Assembly: GCF_014596525.1 (NCBI RefSeq)
Contig: NZ_MSJP01000003.1
Location: 1-64,000, forward strand
Source: Streptomyces sp. CBMA291
Lineage (GTDB): Bacteria; Actinomycetota; Actinomycetes; Streptomycetales; Streptomycetaceae
DNA: 64,000 bases
Direction: 5' to 3'
The notes under the pieces were generated by a model. It saw only the letters and a list, made by a program, of their open reading frames with translations. It did not search any database and was not told where the DNA came from. The position numbers were made by a program, and so were the translations under genes. Positions 26,243-35,137 of this stretch are shown here, piece after piece. The stretch's first letter is position 1. Each line of letters begins with the position of its first letter.

Positions 26243-26449
26243 TCAGACCGTCTCGGGCGTCAGTGACACCGCCTCCGTGGGGCAGCATTCCGCCACGTCC
26301 ATGGCGGCCTTGACGTCTTCCTCGCTTTCGAGCACGCCCTGGAGGACGGTGCCCTTGCCGTCCTCGACGCGGAACAGGGCCGGGTTCATGGCCAGGCAGG
26401 TACCGGCGCCGACGCACGCCGTACGGTCGATCGTGAGCGTCATCTTCAT
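26243..26449 (-). CDS. [3Fe-4S]-type ferredoxin
   Basis: 68-residue soluble electron carrier. Cys12 and Cys18 (ACVGAGTC) with Cys56 in CCPTEA make the C-x5-C...C-P pattern of P450-associated single-cluster ferredoxins; an extra Cys55 adjoins the last ligand. Acidic overall (EDGKGT, ESEEDV). It lies 20 bp downstream of the P450 stop on the same strand, so it is almost certainly co-transcribed and its redox partner; the ferredoxin reductase must come from elsewhere. Confidence 0.93.
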   Translation of the reverse strand: MKMTLTIDRTACVGAGTCLAMNPALFRVEDGKGTVLQGVLESEEDVKAAMDVAECCPTEAVSLTPETV

Positions 26450-26469
26450 GGGGGTTCGTCTTTCCTGGT

Positions 26470-27699
26470 TCAGCGCGGTCTGGAACCGTGCAGGTCGACG
26501 GGGAGGGCGAGGACGCTGCGCAGCAGCCAGCTCTCCGCGTAACGGATCTCCTCGCGGGGCACGGAGAGCCGGGCGTTCGGGAACCGCTCGAAGAAGGCCG
26601 GGACGGCGATCCGGGACTCCAGCCGGGCGAGGGCCGCGCCCAGGCAGTTGTGCAGTCCGTGCCCGAGACCGAGGTGCCGGGGCCCGGTGCGGGTGATGTC
26701 CAGCCGGTCCGGGTCCTCGAAGACGTCGGGGTCGTGGTTGGCGGACTGGAGGGCGGCGATGACCGTGGCGCCCTTGGGTATGGTCGTGCCGAGGAACTCG
26801 ACGTCCTGTGTGGCGAAGCGGATCAGGGCCACCGTCAGGGCGCCGTCGTAGCGGAGGAACTCCTCCACCGCGGACTCGGCGAGTTCCGGCCGTTCGGCGA
26901 GCGACTTCCGCTGGTCCGGGTGGTCCAGGAGGGCGAGGATCGCCGACCCGATGAGGTTCCGGGTCGTGTCCAGGCCGACCATGATCATGAGCGCGACCAT
27001 GGCGATGAGTTCGTTCTCGTCGAGCCGGTCGTCGCCGTCACGGGCCTGGATGAAGACCGAGGTGAGGTCCTCGCCCGGGTTGCGGCGCTTCTCGTCGATG
27101 ACCTCGCGCCCGTAGTCGACGATCTCCTGGTACGCGAGCGTCGATTCGGTCATGTGCTCGGGATCGACGACCAGCGCCTTCTCGATGGCGTGCAGGATCT
27201 GCCGGAACTTGTCCAGCGGGATGCCCATGACCCGGCCGATGACCTCCGCCGGCACCGTGGAGGCGAACTCCATGATGTCCGGGTTCTCCATGGCTTCGAG
27301 GCGGTCGAGGGCGGAGGCCACGATCTCCCGGGTCGGCTCTTCCCACAGTGCCGTACGGCGGGGGGTGAAGGCGCTCATGGCCAGCTTGCGCACCCGCGTG
27401 TGGTCCGGCGGGTCGAGGACCGAGAGGATGCGCTCGATGACGGTGCCGGAGCCGAACACCAGGCCGGACTTCTTGAAGTCCTCACCGGCCCACACGGTGG
27501 CGTCACTGCTGAAGTTCTGGTAGTCGCTGAGCAGCCGCTTCACGTCCTCGTAGCGGGACACCATCCACATGGGCAGGTCGCCGACGGGGAAGGTGAGCCG
27601 GTGCACCGGGGCGTTCTTGCGGAGCCACGAGAACGCAGGATACGGATCCTGGAAGTAGTCGTGGCCGAAAAGATCGGGCGCGAGCGCCGAGGATGTCAT
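26470..27699 (-). CDS. Cytochrome P450 (bacterial class I)
   Basis: 409 residues. The haem loop is GLGHGLHNCLG with Cys352 as axial ligand (the usual first Phe is Leu here); the I-helix has MVGLDTTRN, carrying the oxygen-activating acid/Thr pair, and EFLRYDG supplies the ExxR motif. DPPDHTRVRKLAMSAFTPRR is the conserved C-helix segment. The ATG at 27699 was chosen because GGAGAGG lies 10 nt upstream; longer frames add unrelated sequence. No membrane anchor, so soluble. Paired with the ferredoxin and facing the amine oxidase/imine reductase genes; it probably hydroxylates the same metabolite. Substrate unknown. Confidence 0.94.
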   Translation of the reverse strand: MTSSALAPDLFGHDYFQDPYPAFSWLRKNAPVHRLTFPVGDLPMWMVSRYEDVKRLLSDYQNFSSDATVWAGEDFKKSGLVFGSGTVIERILSVLDPPDHTRVRKLAMSAFTPRRTALWEEPTREIVASALDRLEAMENPDIMEFASTVPAEVIGRVMGIPLDKFRQILHAIEKALVVDPEHMTESTLAYQEIVDYGREVIDEKRRNPGEDLTSVFIQARDGDDRLDENELIAMVALMIMVGLDTTRNLIGSAILALLDHPDQRKSLAERPELAESAVEEFLRYDGALTVALIRFATQDVEFLGTTIPKGATVIAALQSANHDPDVFEDPDRLDITRTGPRHLGLGHGLHNCLGAALARLESRIAVPAFFERFPNARLSVPREEIRYAESWLLRSVLALPVDLHGSRPR

Positions 27700-28174
27700 C
27701 GCTGACCTCTCCATCGGGAAAGTGGACTGGGCCGAACGCCGAACAAGTTCTCCTTGTGCTCCGAACTCTGACCAGAAGATACGAGGGGCTCTCAACGCCC
27801 CGTTCATGCGGCGGTAATTGGCCAACTACCCGGCCAGGTCCCGCCATCGGCGGCCTGTCCCGCCCACTCGGCCGACGCTCTCACCACCGAAGGCCGCTGA
27901 GTCCCGGACGAACGTGACCACCGTCTCCGCACGGTTCGCGCCACGGCACCCGCGAAGAGCGCCGCCGGACCACGCGGCTGCGGTACGGCCTCGGCGACCG
28001 AGGGATCGGCCGCCTCCTCGGCCCGTACCGTCGCACCGCCGACCGCTGGGAGCAGGACGTCCTCTCCGGCTCTGGCGACGCCACCCTCCACTCGCCCCGG
28101 ACCTTCGGGCAGGCCGAGACCCGGCTCGCCGCCAGCACGCGCGCTCTCCACGAGACCGCCCGCGCGGCGGACCG
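27700..28174. other. Gap with possible decayed coding sequence
   Basis: No intact gene is seen. On the + strand, about 27,950-28,190, one frame gives protein-like, low-repeat sequence (RLLGPYRRTADRWEQDVLSG..., then ALHETARAADRYRAPET), and a neighbouring frame continues with VDRFERVADATLAHGLV. This could be a frameshifted remnant, but no family was recognised and there is no start signal. The P450 promoter should lie just right of 27,700. Confidence 0.25.
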
Positions 28175-29857
28175 CTACCGGGCCCCGGAGACCACGTCGT
28201 GGGCGCCCCTGTCGACCGGTTCGAACGGGTCGCCGACGCGACGCTCGCCCACGGCCTCGTCCGACCGGTACGGCCACGGGGCCGGGAGCGCCGTCCGCGG
28301 CCGACGGCGCCACCGGCGGTCTCCGGCCCCACCCCGGCTCAGGGCGGCCCGGACCCGGGGCCACCGGCCCGGCAGCGGGGCGGCCGACAGGGCGATCACC
28401 GCTATCGCGAGCGCGGCGACGGCGAGAAGCGCCATCGCCGTCCGGAAGGCGGGCAGCCAGTCCGGCGCGCCCGTTTCCGGTGTCGTGCCGCCGCCGGGCA
28501 CGAGCCGGTGGAAGAAGACGAGGCCCGTCAGGGCGATGCCGAGGACGCCCGCCGCCTCCTGCGCCGTCCCGAGCACCCCCGCGGCCATCCCGGTGAGCCG
28601 CGCCCGCACCCCGGACAGCGCGGCGTCCGTCAGCGGGGCCATGAGCAGGCCCATCCCGGCGCCGGTCACGGAGAGACCCGCGACCAGTCCCCACGGCAGC
28701 CCGCCGGAACCGACCGAGGAGGCCGACCAGCCGATCAGCAGGAGCCCCGCCGCGAGGACCGTCCCGCCCAGGACCGCCAGCCGGCCGCCGAGCCGGCCCG
28801 TGAGCCGGCCCGTCTGCATCGAGGCCGCGAAGAAGGAGGCGTTGAGCGCGACACCCACCAGGCCCGCCGTCACCGGAGACATCCCCCGGCCCTCCTGGAG
28901 ATAGAGGGACAGCACGAACGTCAGCCCCGCCGAACCGCCGAACAGCAGCGCGACGGAGACCACGCCCCGGGTGAAGCCGCGGTCCCGGAAGACCGCGGGA
29001 TCGAGCAGGGGGCCGCGCCCCGCGGCGATCCGCCGACGCTGGTGCGCGGCGAACCCGGCGAGCAGCGGCAACGACAGCGCGAGGCTGAGCCACGTCCACG
29101 CAGGCCACCCCGTCTCGCGGCCCACCACCAGCGGCAGGACGAGCGCCACGAGACCGGCCGCGGAGAGCAGCGTCCCCACCGGATCGAGGCCCCCGCCGCC
29201 CCGCCGCCCCCGGCCGTCGGCCGGAAGCAGCCGGACCAGGGCGAGCGCGAGCACGCCGAGGGGGATGTTGACGAGGAAGGAGGCCCGCCACCCGAGCCCG
29301 CCCGGATCGACCGCGAGCAGCAGCCCGCCGACGGCCTGTCCGCCCGTACCGGCGACGCCCACGGTCGCCCCGTACCAGGCGAAAGCGCGGGCCCGGTCGG
29401 CTCCCTCGAACAACCGGCCCATCAGGGCCAGGACTTGCGGGGCCATCAGGGCGGCGGCGACGCCCTGCGCGATCCGCGCCGCCACCAGCACCTCCACCCC
29501 GGTCGCCAGACCGCAGGCCGTGGAAGCGGCCGTGAACAGCGCGAGCCCCACCGTGAACACCCGCCGGGGCCCGTACAGATCGCCCAGTCTCCCCGCGGTG
29601 ATCAGCCCGATCGCGTACGCCAGGCCGTACCCGATCAGGACGGACTGCATGGCCGCCTGCCCGGCGCCCAGGTCCCGCCGGGTCGCCGGGGCCACGGCGT
29701 TGACGACGAAGAAGTCGAGCGTCGTCATGAACACCGCGGCGAGCAGCACGAGCAGCGCCCACCGACGGCTCCGCCCGGCGGTTCTGCGGCCGTCCGGTGT
29801 ACGAGTCTCCGTACGCGGGGGCGTACGGAGGACGGAAGGGCGGGTGACCGACGGCAT
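28175..29857 (-). CDS. MFS drug exporter, 14-helix DHA2 type
   Basis: 560 residues. The first helix (RRWALLVLLAAVFMTTLDFFVVNAVAPA) and the motif GLITAGRLGDLYGPRRVF (motif A) are typical of proton-driven DHA2 exporters; about 14 hydrophobic helices follow. AGGAGG stands 7 nt before ATG 29857. The last ~55 residues after VIALSAAPLPGRW are Arg-rich and unlike the family, and may be the result of a lost stop or read-through into decayed DNA. It lies upstream of the P450 genes on the same strand with a 475-bp gap, so product export for the cluster is plausible. Confidence 0.87.
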   Translation of the reverse strand: MPSVTRPSVLRTPPRTETRTPDGRRTAGRSRRWALLVLLAAVFMTTLDFFVVNAVAPATRRDLGAGQAAMQSVLIGYGLAYAIGLITAGRLGDLYGPRRVFTVGLALFTAASTACGLATGVEVLVAARIAQGVAAALMAPQVLALMGRLFEGADRARAFAWYGATVGVAGTGGQAVGGLLLAVDPGGLGWRASFLVNIPLGVLALALVRLLPADGRGRRGGGGLDPVGTLLSAAGLVALVLPLVVGRETGWPAWTWLSLALSLPLLAGFAAHQRRRIAAGRGPLLDPAVFRDRGFTRGVVSVALLFGGSAGLTFVLSLYLQEGRGMSPVTAGLVGVALNASFFAASMQTGRLTGRLGGRLAVLGGTVLAAGLLLIGWSASSVGSGGLPWGLVAGLSVTGAGMGLLMAPLTDAALSGVRARLTGMAAGVLGTAQEAAGVLGIALTGLVFFHRLVPGGGTTPETGAPDWLPAFRTAMALLAVAALAIAVIALSAAPLPGRWPRVRAALSRGGAGDRRWRRRPRTALPAPWPYRSDEAVGERRVGDPFEPVDRGAHDVVSGAR

Positions 29858-29960
29858 GCGGTCCTCCTGACGGGGGAGCGGACGGGCTGGGGAACGGCAC
29901 AGGGGCAGCCCGGATGGATTCGGGCTGCCCTTGTGTGGTGGTACGAGGTGGTGCGAGGCG

Positions 29961-31493
29961 TCAGTGACCGGCGGGCACGTGCGCCTTCGGCGCGTCCGCG
30001 GCATCGGCGGCATCGGCTGCGGCGACCTGCCGCCGACCCGAGTCGCGGTTCAGCAGCAGGAGCAGCGCGGTCGCCAGACCGGCCAGGGCGAAGACGGCGG
30101 TGGCCAGGAACCCGGCCTGGAAGCCGTCGTTCAGACCCTTGGCGTCCGTCCCGGTGGTGTAGGCGAAGGCCACCGAGGAGGCGATCGCGATGCCGAGCGC
30201 GGCACCGATCTGGAAGACGGCGTTGTTGATGCCCGAGACCAGACCGGACTCCTCCGGCTTGGCACCGGTCAGCGAGGCGATCGACGCGGCCACGTTGGTG
30301 GAGCCGATACCGGAGCCGAAGATGACCAGACCGAAGAACAGGTCGCTCCAGTAGCCGCCGTTCGGGTCGATCCGGGTCAGGAGCAGCAGACCGCCGGAGA
30401 GCAGCGTCATGCCGACGATGGCGATCGGCTTGTAGCCGACCTTGGCGACCAGCCGGGCACTGACGTTGGCGCCGATGATCGACATGAGGGCGTAGACCGC
30501 GGTGCTCAGACCGAACTTGACGGCGCTGTAGCCGAGGACCTGCTGGGCGTAGAGCGAGGTGGTGAGCGCACCGCCGTACACCGCCATCGAGACGATGATC
30601 ATCAGGATGTTGCCGCCGACCACGGTGGGGGAGCGGAAGATCCGCAGCGGGACCAGCGGGGCCTTCGACTTGCCCTCGACGAGGGTGAAGACGACGAGCA
30701 GCACGGCGGAGGCGATCAGCATGCCGATCGTCCGGCCGCTGCCCCAGCCGACGAGCGGGGCCTCGGAGACCGCGTAGACGAGGAGCGCGATGGCGGCCGT
30801 GACGGTCACGGCGCCGGCGGGGTCGAAGCGACGCGGACCGGGACGGACGGGGGTCTCCTTCAGCAGGCGCGGGCCGAAGACCAGCACCGCGGCGACCACC
30901 GGGACGTTGATGTAGAAGATCCACTCCCAGCCCGGACCATCGGTGATCGGACCGCCGATGAGCAGCGCCGCGGTGGCACCGAAGGCGCCGATGCCGGTCC
31001 AGATGCCCAGCGCCTTGTTGCGCTCGGCGCCCTCGGCGAAGGTGTGCATCAGCACGGCCATGGCGGTCGGCGTCATGACGGCGGCGGCCACCCCCTGGAC
31101 GACGCGGGCCGTGATCAGCACCTCCTCGGTCCAGGCGAGACCGCACAGCACCGAGGCGGCCCCGAACAGGGCGGTGCCGAGCAGGAACATCCGCCGCCCG
31201 CCCAGCAGATCGGCGGTACGACCGCCGAACATCAGCAGACCGCCGAAGCTCAGCAGGTAGGCGCTCATCACCCACTGGACGCCGCCGGCCGCGAAGCCCA
31301 GCTCCGTCTCGATGGCGGGCAGCGCGAGCATGACGATCTGCGAGTCGACGATCACCATGAAGAACGAGGCGACCAGCAGGGTGAGTGCCAGCCATCTTCG
31401 TGGGTCGGGGGCGCTCTCCGGGCGGCCTGCGCCCTCCGCCTGGCCCCGCGAACCGGAGTTGCCGGGACGAGTGTGACGGGATTCGCGAGACAT
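29961..31493 (-). CDS. MFS exporter, DHA2 type (second)
   Basis: 510 residues, with helix 1 LALTLLVASFFMVIVDSQIVMLALPAI (the D in helix 1 is conserved in DHA2 drug transporters), motif A FGGRTADLLGGRRMFLLG, motif C-like GIWTGIGAFGATAALLIGGPITD and about 14 helices. The tail is Ala/Asp-rich. ATG 31493 was chosen because the hydrophobic core starts shortly after; the ribosome binding site is weak. It is divergent from the large SARP-family regulator, which probably controls it. Substrate unknown. Confidence 0.9.
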   Translation of the reverse strand: MSRESRHTRPGNSGSRGQAEGAGRPESAPDPRRWLALTLLVASFFMVIVDSQIVMLALPAIETELGFAAGGVQWVMSAYLLSFGGLLMFGGRTADLLGGRRMFLLGTALFGAASVLCGLAWTEEVLITARVVQGVAAAVMTPTAMAVLMHTFAEGAERNKALGIWTGIGAFGATAALLIGGPITDGPGWEWIFYINVPVVAAVLVFGPRLLKETPVRPGPRRFDPAGAVTVTAAIALLVYAVSEAPLVGWGSGRTIGMLIASAVLLVVFTLVEGKSKAPLVPLRIFRSPTVVGGNILMIIVSMAVYGGALTTSLYAQQVLGYSAVKFGLSTAVYALMSIIGANVSARLVAKVGYKPIAIVGMTLLSGGLLLLTRIDPNGGYWSDLFFGLVIFGSGIGSTNVAASIASLTGAKPEESGLVSGINNAVFQIGAALGIAIASSVAFAYTTGTDAKGLNDGFQAGFLATAVFALAGLATALLLLLNRDSGRRQVAAADAADAADAPKAHVPAGH

Positions 31494-31680
31494 GGGGTCC
31501 TCGATTTCTCGATCTGCGGGTCTCCGACGTTCCCGAACCCCACCGGGGGGCCTGGCCGTTCGGAAGTCACCGCGTGCCGACCGCCGTTCCACTTTCTTCC
31601 ACGACGGCTTTACGAGAACCACCCTGACCCCGGCTTCTCTCGGCGTTCTCATGGCGCGCTCCCGAACCGACTTCGGCCGC

Positions 31681-31761
31681 TCACGGCCTCTCACGGCGCC
31701 TCACGGACCCGCCCGTGAGCGGCGGACCCGCACCTCACGACGGCTGGGTTACTGTGCGGCC
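31681..31761 (+). promoter_or_regulatory. Phased direct repeats between exporter and SARP genes
   Basis: TCACGG occurs at 31681, 31691 and 31701, exactly 10 bp apart, followed by its inverse CCGTGA at 31714-31719. SARP proteins classically bind direct repeats at helical spacing, so this may be the regulator's own site. TACTGT (31750-31755) lies 6 nt before the ATG at 31762, giving a leaderless start. Confidence 0.5.
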
Positions 31762-34700
31762 ATGCGCTTTCGGGTACTCGGTCCTCTTGAGGTGTGGACC
31801 ACGGACGGCAAGCCGGTCACCGTGGGGGAACCCAAGGTCCGCGCCCTCCTCGCCGACCTCCTCATACACGCCGGCCGTCCCGTCTCCACGGACCGGCTCC
31901 TCGACGACATGTGGGGCGAGGACCTCCCCGGCAAACCGGCCGCCGCCCTCCAGACCAAGGTGTGGCAGCTCCGCCGCACCCTGGAGGAGGCCGAACCCGG
32001 CGGACGCGCCCTCGTCGTCTCCCGCGCCCCCGGCTACCTCCTCGGCATCACCCGCGACATGACGGACGCAGGCCGCTTCGAGGACCTGACGGCGCAGGCG
32101 CACGCCACCACCGACCCCCGCCGCAAGGCCGACCTCCTCACCGACGCGCTCGCCCTGTGGCGCGGGCCCGCCTACACCGAGTTCGAGGCCGAGCCCTTCG
32201 CCCGCCGGGCCGCCCGGCGCCTGGAGGAACACCGCGTCTCCGCACTGGAGGAGCAGGCCGCCGCCCGCCTCGAACTCGGCGAACACCACCTGCTCGCCGA
32301 CGAACTCGCCGCCCTCGCCGCCGCCCACCCGCTGCGCGAACGGCTCCACGCCGTCCATCTGCGCGCTCTCTACCGCGCGGGCCGCCAGAACGACGCGCTG
32401 GACGGATACACCCGGCTCCGCGAACGGCTCCGCGACGAACTAGGACTGGACCCCGGCTCCGAACTCACCGCGCTCCAGCGGGCGATCCTCCGCAAGGACC
32501 CGGCCCTCGACGCCCCACCGGCCCCGCCCGCATCACGGCCCGCCCCACCGGCCCCGCCCGCGCCCACCCGCCAGCGCGGCAACCTGCCGGCCCCCCTCAC
32601 CGACCTCGTCGGCCGCGTCGACGACCTCGCCGCCCTCCGCGCCCTCCTCGGCGACGACTCCACCGCCCCGCGCACCCGCCTGGTCACCCTCACCGGCCCC
32701 GGCGGCGTCGGCAAGACCCGCCTCGCCCTCGAAGCCGTCATCCAGACCGCCGACGCCTACCCGGACACCTTCCCCGACGGCGCCTGGCTCGTCGAACTCG
32801 GCGGCCCCGCCGCTCACTCCGGGACCTCCGGGGGCGTTTCCGGCACGGCCCACGTGATCGCCGCCGCGCTCGGCATGCGCGACGACACGGTCCCCGCCGA
32901 CCCCACCGCCGACGGCCGCCGCACCGACACCCCCGCCGACCGCCTCGCCACCGCCCTCCACGCCAAGCGAGCCCTGCTCCTCCTCGACAACTGCGAACAC
33001 GTCGTCGACGCCGTCGCCGAACTCACCGGCACCCTCCTCGGCCGCGCCCCCCACCTGCGCATCCTCGCCACCAGCCAGGAACCCCTCGGCATCGCAGGCG
33101 AACACCTTCGCCCCGTCGGACCCCTCGGCCTCCCCGCAGCGGGCGACACCGGCCCCGAGGCCCTCGGCCAGGCCGAAGCCGTCCAGCTCTTCGTCTCCCG
33201 CGCCCAGGCCGCCGACCCCGGCTTCGCCCTCACCGCCGACAACGCCGAAGCCGTCGGAGCCCTCTGCCGCCGCCTCGACGGCATCCCCCTCGCCCTCGAA
33301 CTCGCCGCCACCCGCGTCCGTACGCTAGGGGCCCGCGAACTCGCCGCACGCCTCGACGACCGCTTCCGGCTCCTCTCCGCCGGCCGCCGCGACGCCCCCG
33401 CCCGCCAGCGCACCCTGCGCGCGGTCATCGACTGGAGCTGGGAACTCCTCACCGCCTCCGAGCAGATCGTGCTGCGCCGCCTCAGCGTCCACGCCGACGG
33501 CTGCACCCTCGACGCGGCCGAAGCCGTCTGCGCCGGCGAAGGAGTGAAGGGCGAAGACGTCCTCGACCTCCTCGCCCGCCTCGTCGACCGCTCCCTCGTC
33601 GTCGCCGCCGACACCCCCGGCGGCGTCCGCTACCGGCTCCTCGAATCCGTCGCCGCGTACGGTCTCGAACGCCTCGACGACGCAGGCGAGACCGCCGCCG
33701 TACGCCACCGCCACGCCCGCCACCACCTGGCCCTCGCCGAAACCGCCGCCCCCCTGCTGCGCGGCCGCGACCAGCGCGCCTGGCTGGAGCGCCTCGACGC
33801 CGAGGCGGGCAACCTGCGCGCCGCCCTGGAGACCTGCCACCGCACCGGCGCCGCCGACGACGCACTGCGCCTCGTCATCGCCCAGTCCTGGCACTGGTTC
33901 CTGCGCGGACGGCTCGGCGAGGCCCTCCGCTCCTTCGACACCGCCCTCGCCGTCCCGGCCGAGGAGACCGACGTCTACCGCGCGCACCGCGCCGACGCCA
34001 CCGTCCGCCGCGCCGCCCTCGCCCTCTACTCCGGCGACGCCGAAGGCCCCGCCGCGACCACCCGCGCCTTTCCCCTCGTCGAACACATCACCGACCCCTG
34101 CGACCGGGCCCACGCCCTCTGGCTGCTCTCCTTCAGCCTCTACGGCTCCGGTGACCTCGCCTCCAACCAGGACAGGCTCACCGCCGCCCTCGCCGCCTTC
34201 GAGGAGCTGGGCGACGCCTGGGGCAGGGCCGCCACCCTCGCCGTCACCGCCGGCCACGCCCTCATCCGCGGCGACTTCCCCGCCGCCTCCCGCGACGCGG
34301 ACGTCAGCCTCGCCCTCTTCCGTGAACTCGGCGACCGCTGGGGCCAGTTGCGCGCCGGAGACACCCTCGCCTCACTCGCCGAGATCCACGAGGACTACGC
34401 CGAGGCCACCCGTATGCACCGCGAAGGCCTCCGCATGGCGGAAGAGCTGGGCCTGTGGACCGACGCCTCGTACAAGTGGTCCGGCCTCGGCCGCATCGCC
34501 CTCCTCACCGGCGACCACGCCGACGCCCTCCGCTTCCACGAGCGCGGTCTGCGCCTCGCCGTCGAGCAGGCCCACAAACGAGGCGGACAGTTCGCCGAAA
34601 CGGGCCTGGCCCTCGTCGCCCGCCGCGAAGGACGGCTCGACGACGCCGAGGCCCACCTCACCAAATGGCTCGACTGGCTCCGCGCCGTCTACGGCGACCC

Positions 34701-35079
34701 CGGCACCGCCCTCGTCATGGCCGAGCTCGGCTTCATCGCCGAGCAGCGGGGCGACGCCGACACCGCGCGCGAGCGCCATCTCGTCGGCTACGCCGCCGCC
34801 CGCGGGACCGGTGACCCCCGCGCCCTCGCCCTCGCCCTCGAAGGCCTCGCGGGCACCCGCGCCCTCACCGGCCACCACACCCGGGCCGCCCGTCTCCTCG
34901 GCGCCGCCACCGCCGCCCGCGCCTCGGTGGGCCGCCCCCTGCCGCGCGCCGAAAGGGGGGACGTCGACCGCATCACCCGCACCGTCCGCGCGGCCCTCGG
35001 CGACACCCGTTACGCCGCCGAATTCGCCATCGGCCAGAACACCGACGCCTGCGATCCGGCCCTTCTCGAAGAGACGTGA
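31762..35079 (+). CDS. Large SARP/AfsR-type regulator with NB-ARC and TPR-like domains
   Basis: 1105 residues. Residues ~1-95 form the OmpR-like winged helix of SARPs (MRFRVLGPLEVWTTDGKPV, then LLIHAGRPVSTDRLLDDMWGE); ~95-245 are the BTAD domain (RLRERLRDELGLDPGSELTAL). After a Pro-rich linker, an NB-ARC ATPase begins at LVGRVDDL with P-loop GPGGVGKT (about 312-319), Walker B LLLLDNCEH and GLPL-like GIPLALELAA. The C-terminal 450 residues are TPR-like helical repeats. All motifs are intact, so it is probably an ATP-dependent activator. Divergent from the MFS gene. It converges with the flippase-like gene. Targets are unproven. Confidence 0.93.
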   Translation: MRFRVLGPLEVWTTDGKPVTVGEPKVRALLADLLIHAGRPVSTDRLLDDMWGEDLPGKPAAALQTKVWQLRRTLEEAEPGGRALVVSRAPGYLLGITRDMTDAGRFEDLTAQAHATTDPRRKADLLTDALALWRGPAYTEFEAEPFARRAARRLEEHRVSALEEQAAARLELGEHHLLADELAALAAAHPLRERLHAVHLRALYRAGRQNDALDGYTRLRERLRDELGLDPGSELTALQRAILRKDPALDAPPAPPASRPAPPAPPAPTRQRGNLPAPLTDLVGRVDDLAALRALLGDDSTAPRTRLVTLTGPGGVGKTRLALEAVIQTADAYPDTFPDGAWLVELGGPAAHSGTSGGVSGTAHVIAAALGMRDDTVPADPTADGRRTDTPADRLATALHAKRALLLLDNCEHVVDAVAELTGTLLGRAPHLRILATSQEPLGIAGEHLRPVGPLGLPAAGDTGPEALGQAEAVQLFVSRAQAADPGFALTADNAEAVGALCRRLDGIPLALELAATRVRTLGARELAARLDDRFRLLSAGRRDAPARQRTLRAVIDWSWELLTASEQIVLRRLSVHADGCTLDAAEAVCAGEGVKGEDVLDLLARLVDRSLVVAADTPGGVRYRLLESVAAYGLERLDDAGETAAVRHRHARHHLALAETAAPLLRGRDQRAWLERLDAEAGNLRAALETCHRTGAADDALRLVIAQSWHWFLRGRLGEALRSFDTALAVPAEETDVYRAHRADATVRRAALALYSGDAEGPAATTRAFPLVEHITDPCDRAHALWLLSFSLYGSGDLASNQDRLTAALAAFEELGDAWGRAATLAVTAGHALIRGDFPAASRDADVSLALFRELGDRWGQLRAGDTLASLAEIHEDYAEATRMHREGLRMAEELGLWTDASYKWSGLGRIALLTGDHADALRFHERGLRLAVEQAHKRGGQFAETGLALVARREGRLDDAEAHLTKWLDWLRAVYGDPGTALVMAELGFIAEQRGDADTARERHLVGYAAARGTGDPRALALALEGLAGTRALTGHHTRAARLLGAATAARASVGRPLPRAERGDVDRITRTVRAALGDTRYAAEFAIGQNTDACDPALLEET

Positions 35080-35137
35080 GAGCGGGCGGCCCCGAAGAGA
35101 CGCGGGAGCGGGCGGCCCCGAGCCGACCGGATACGGC

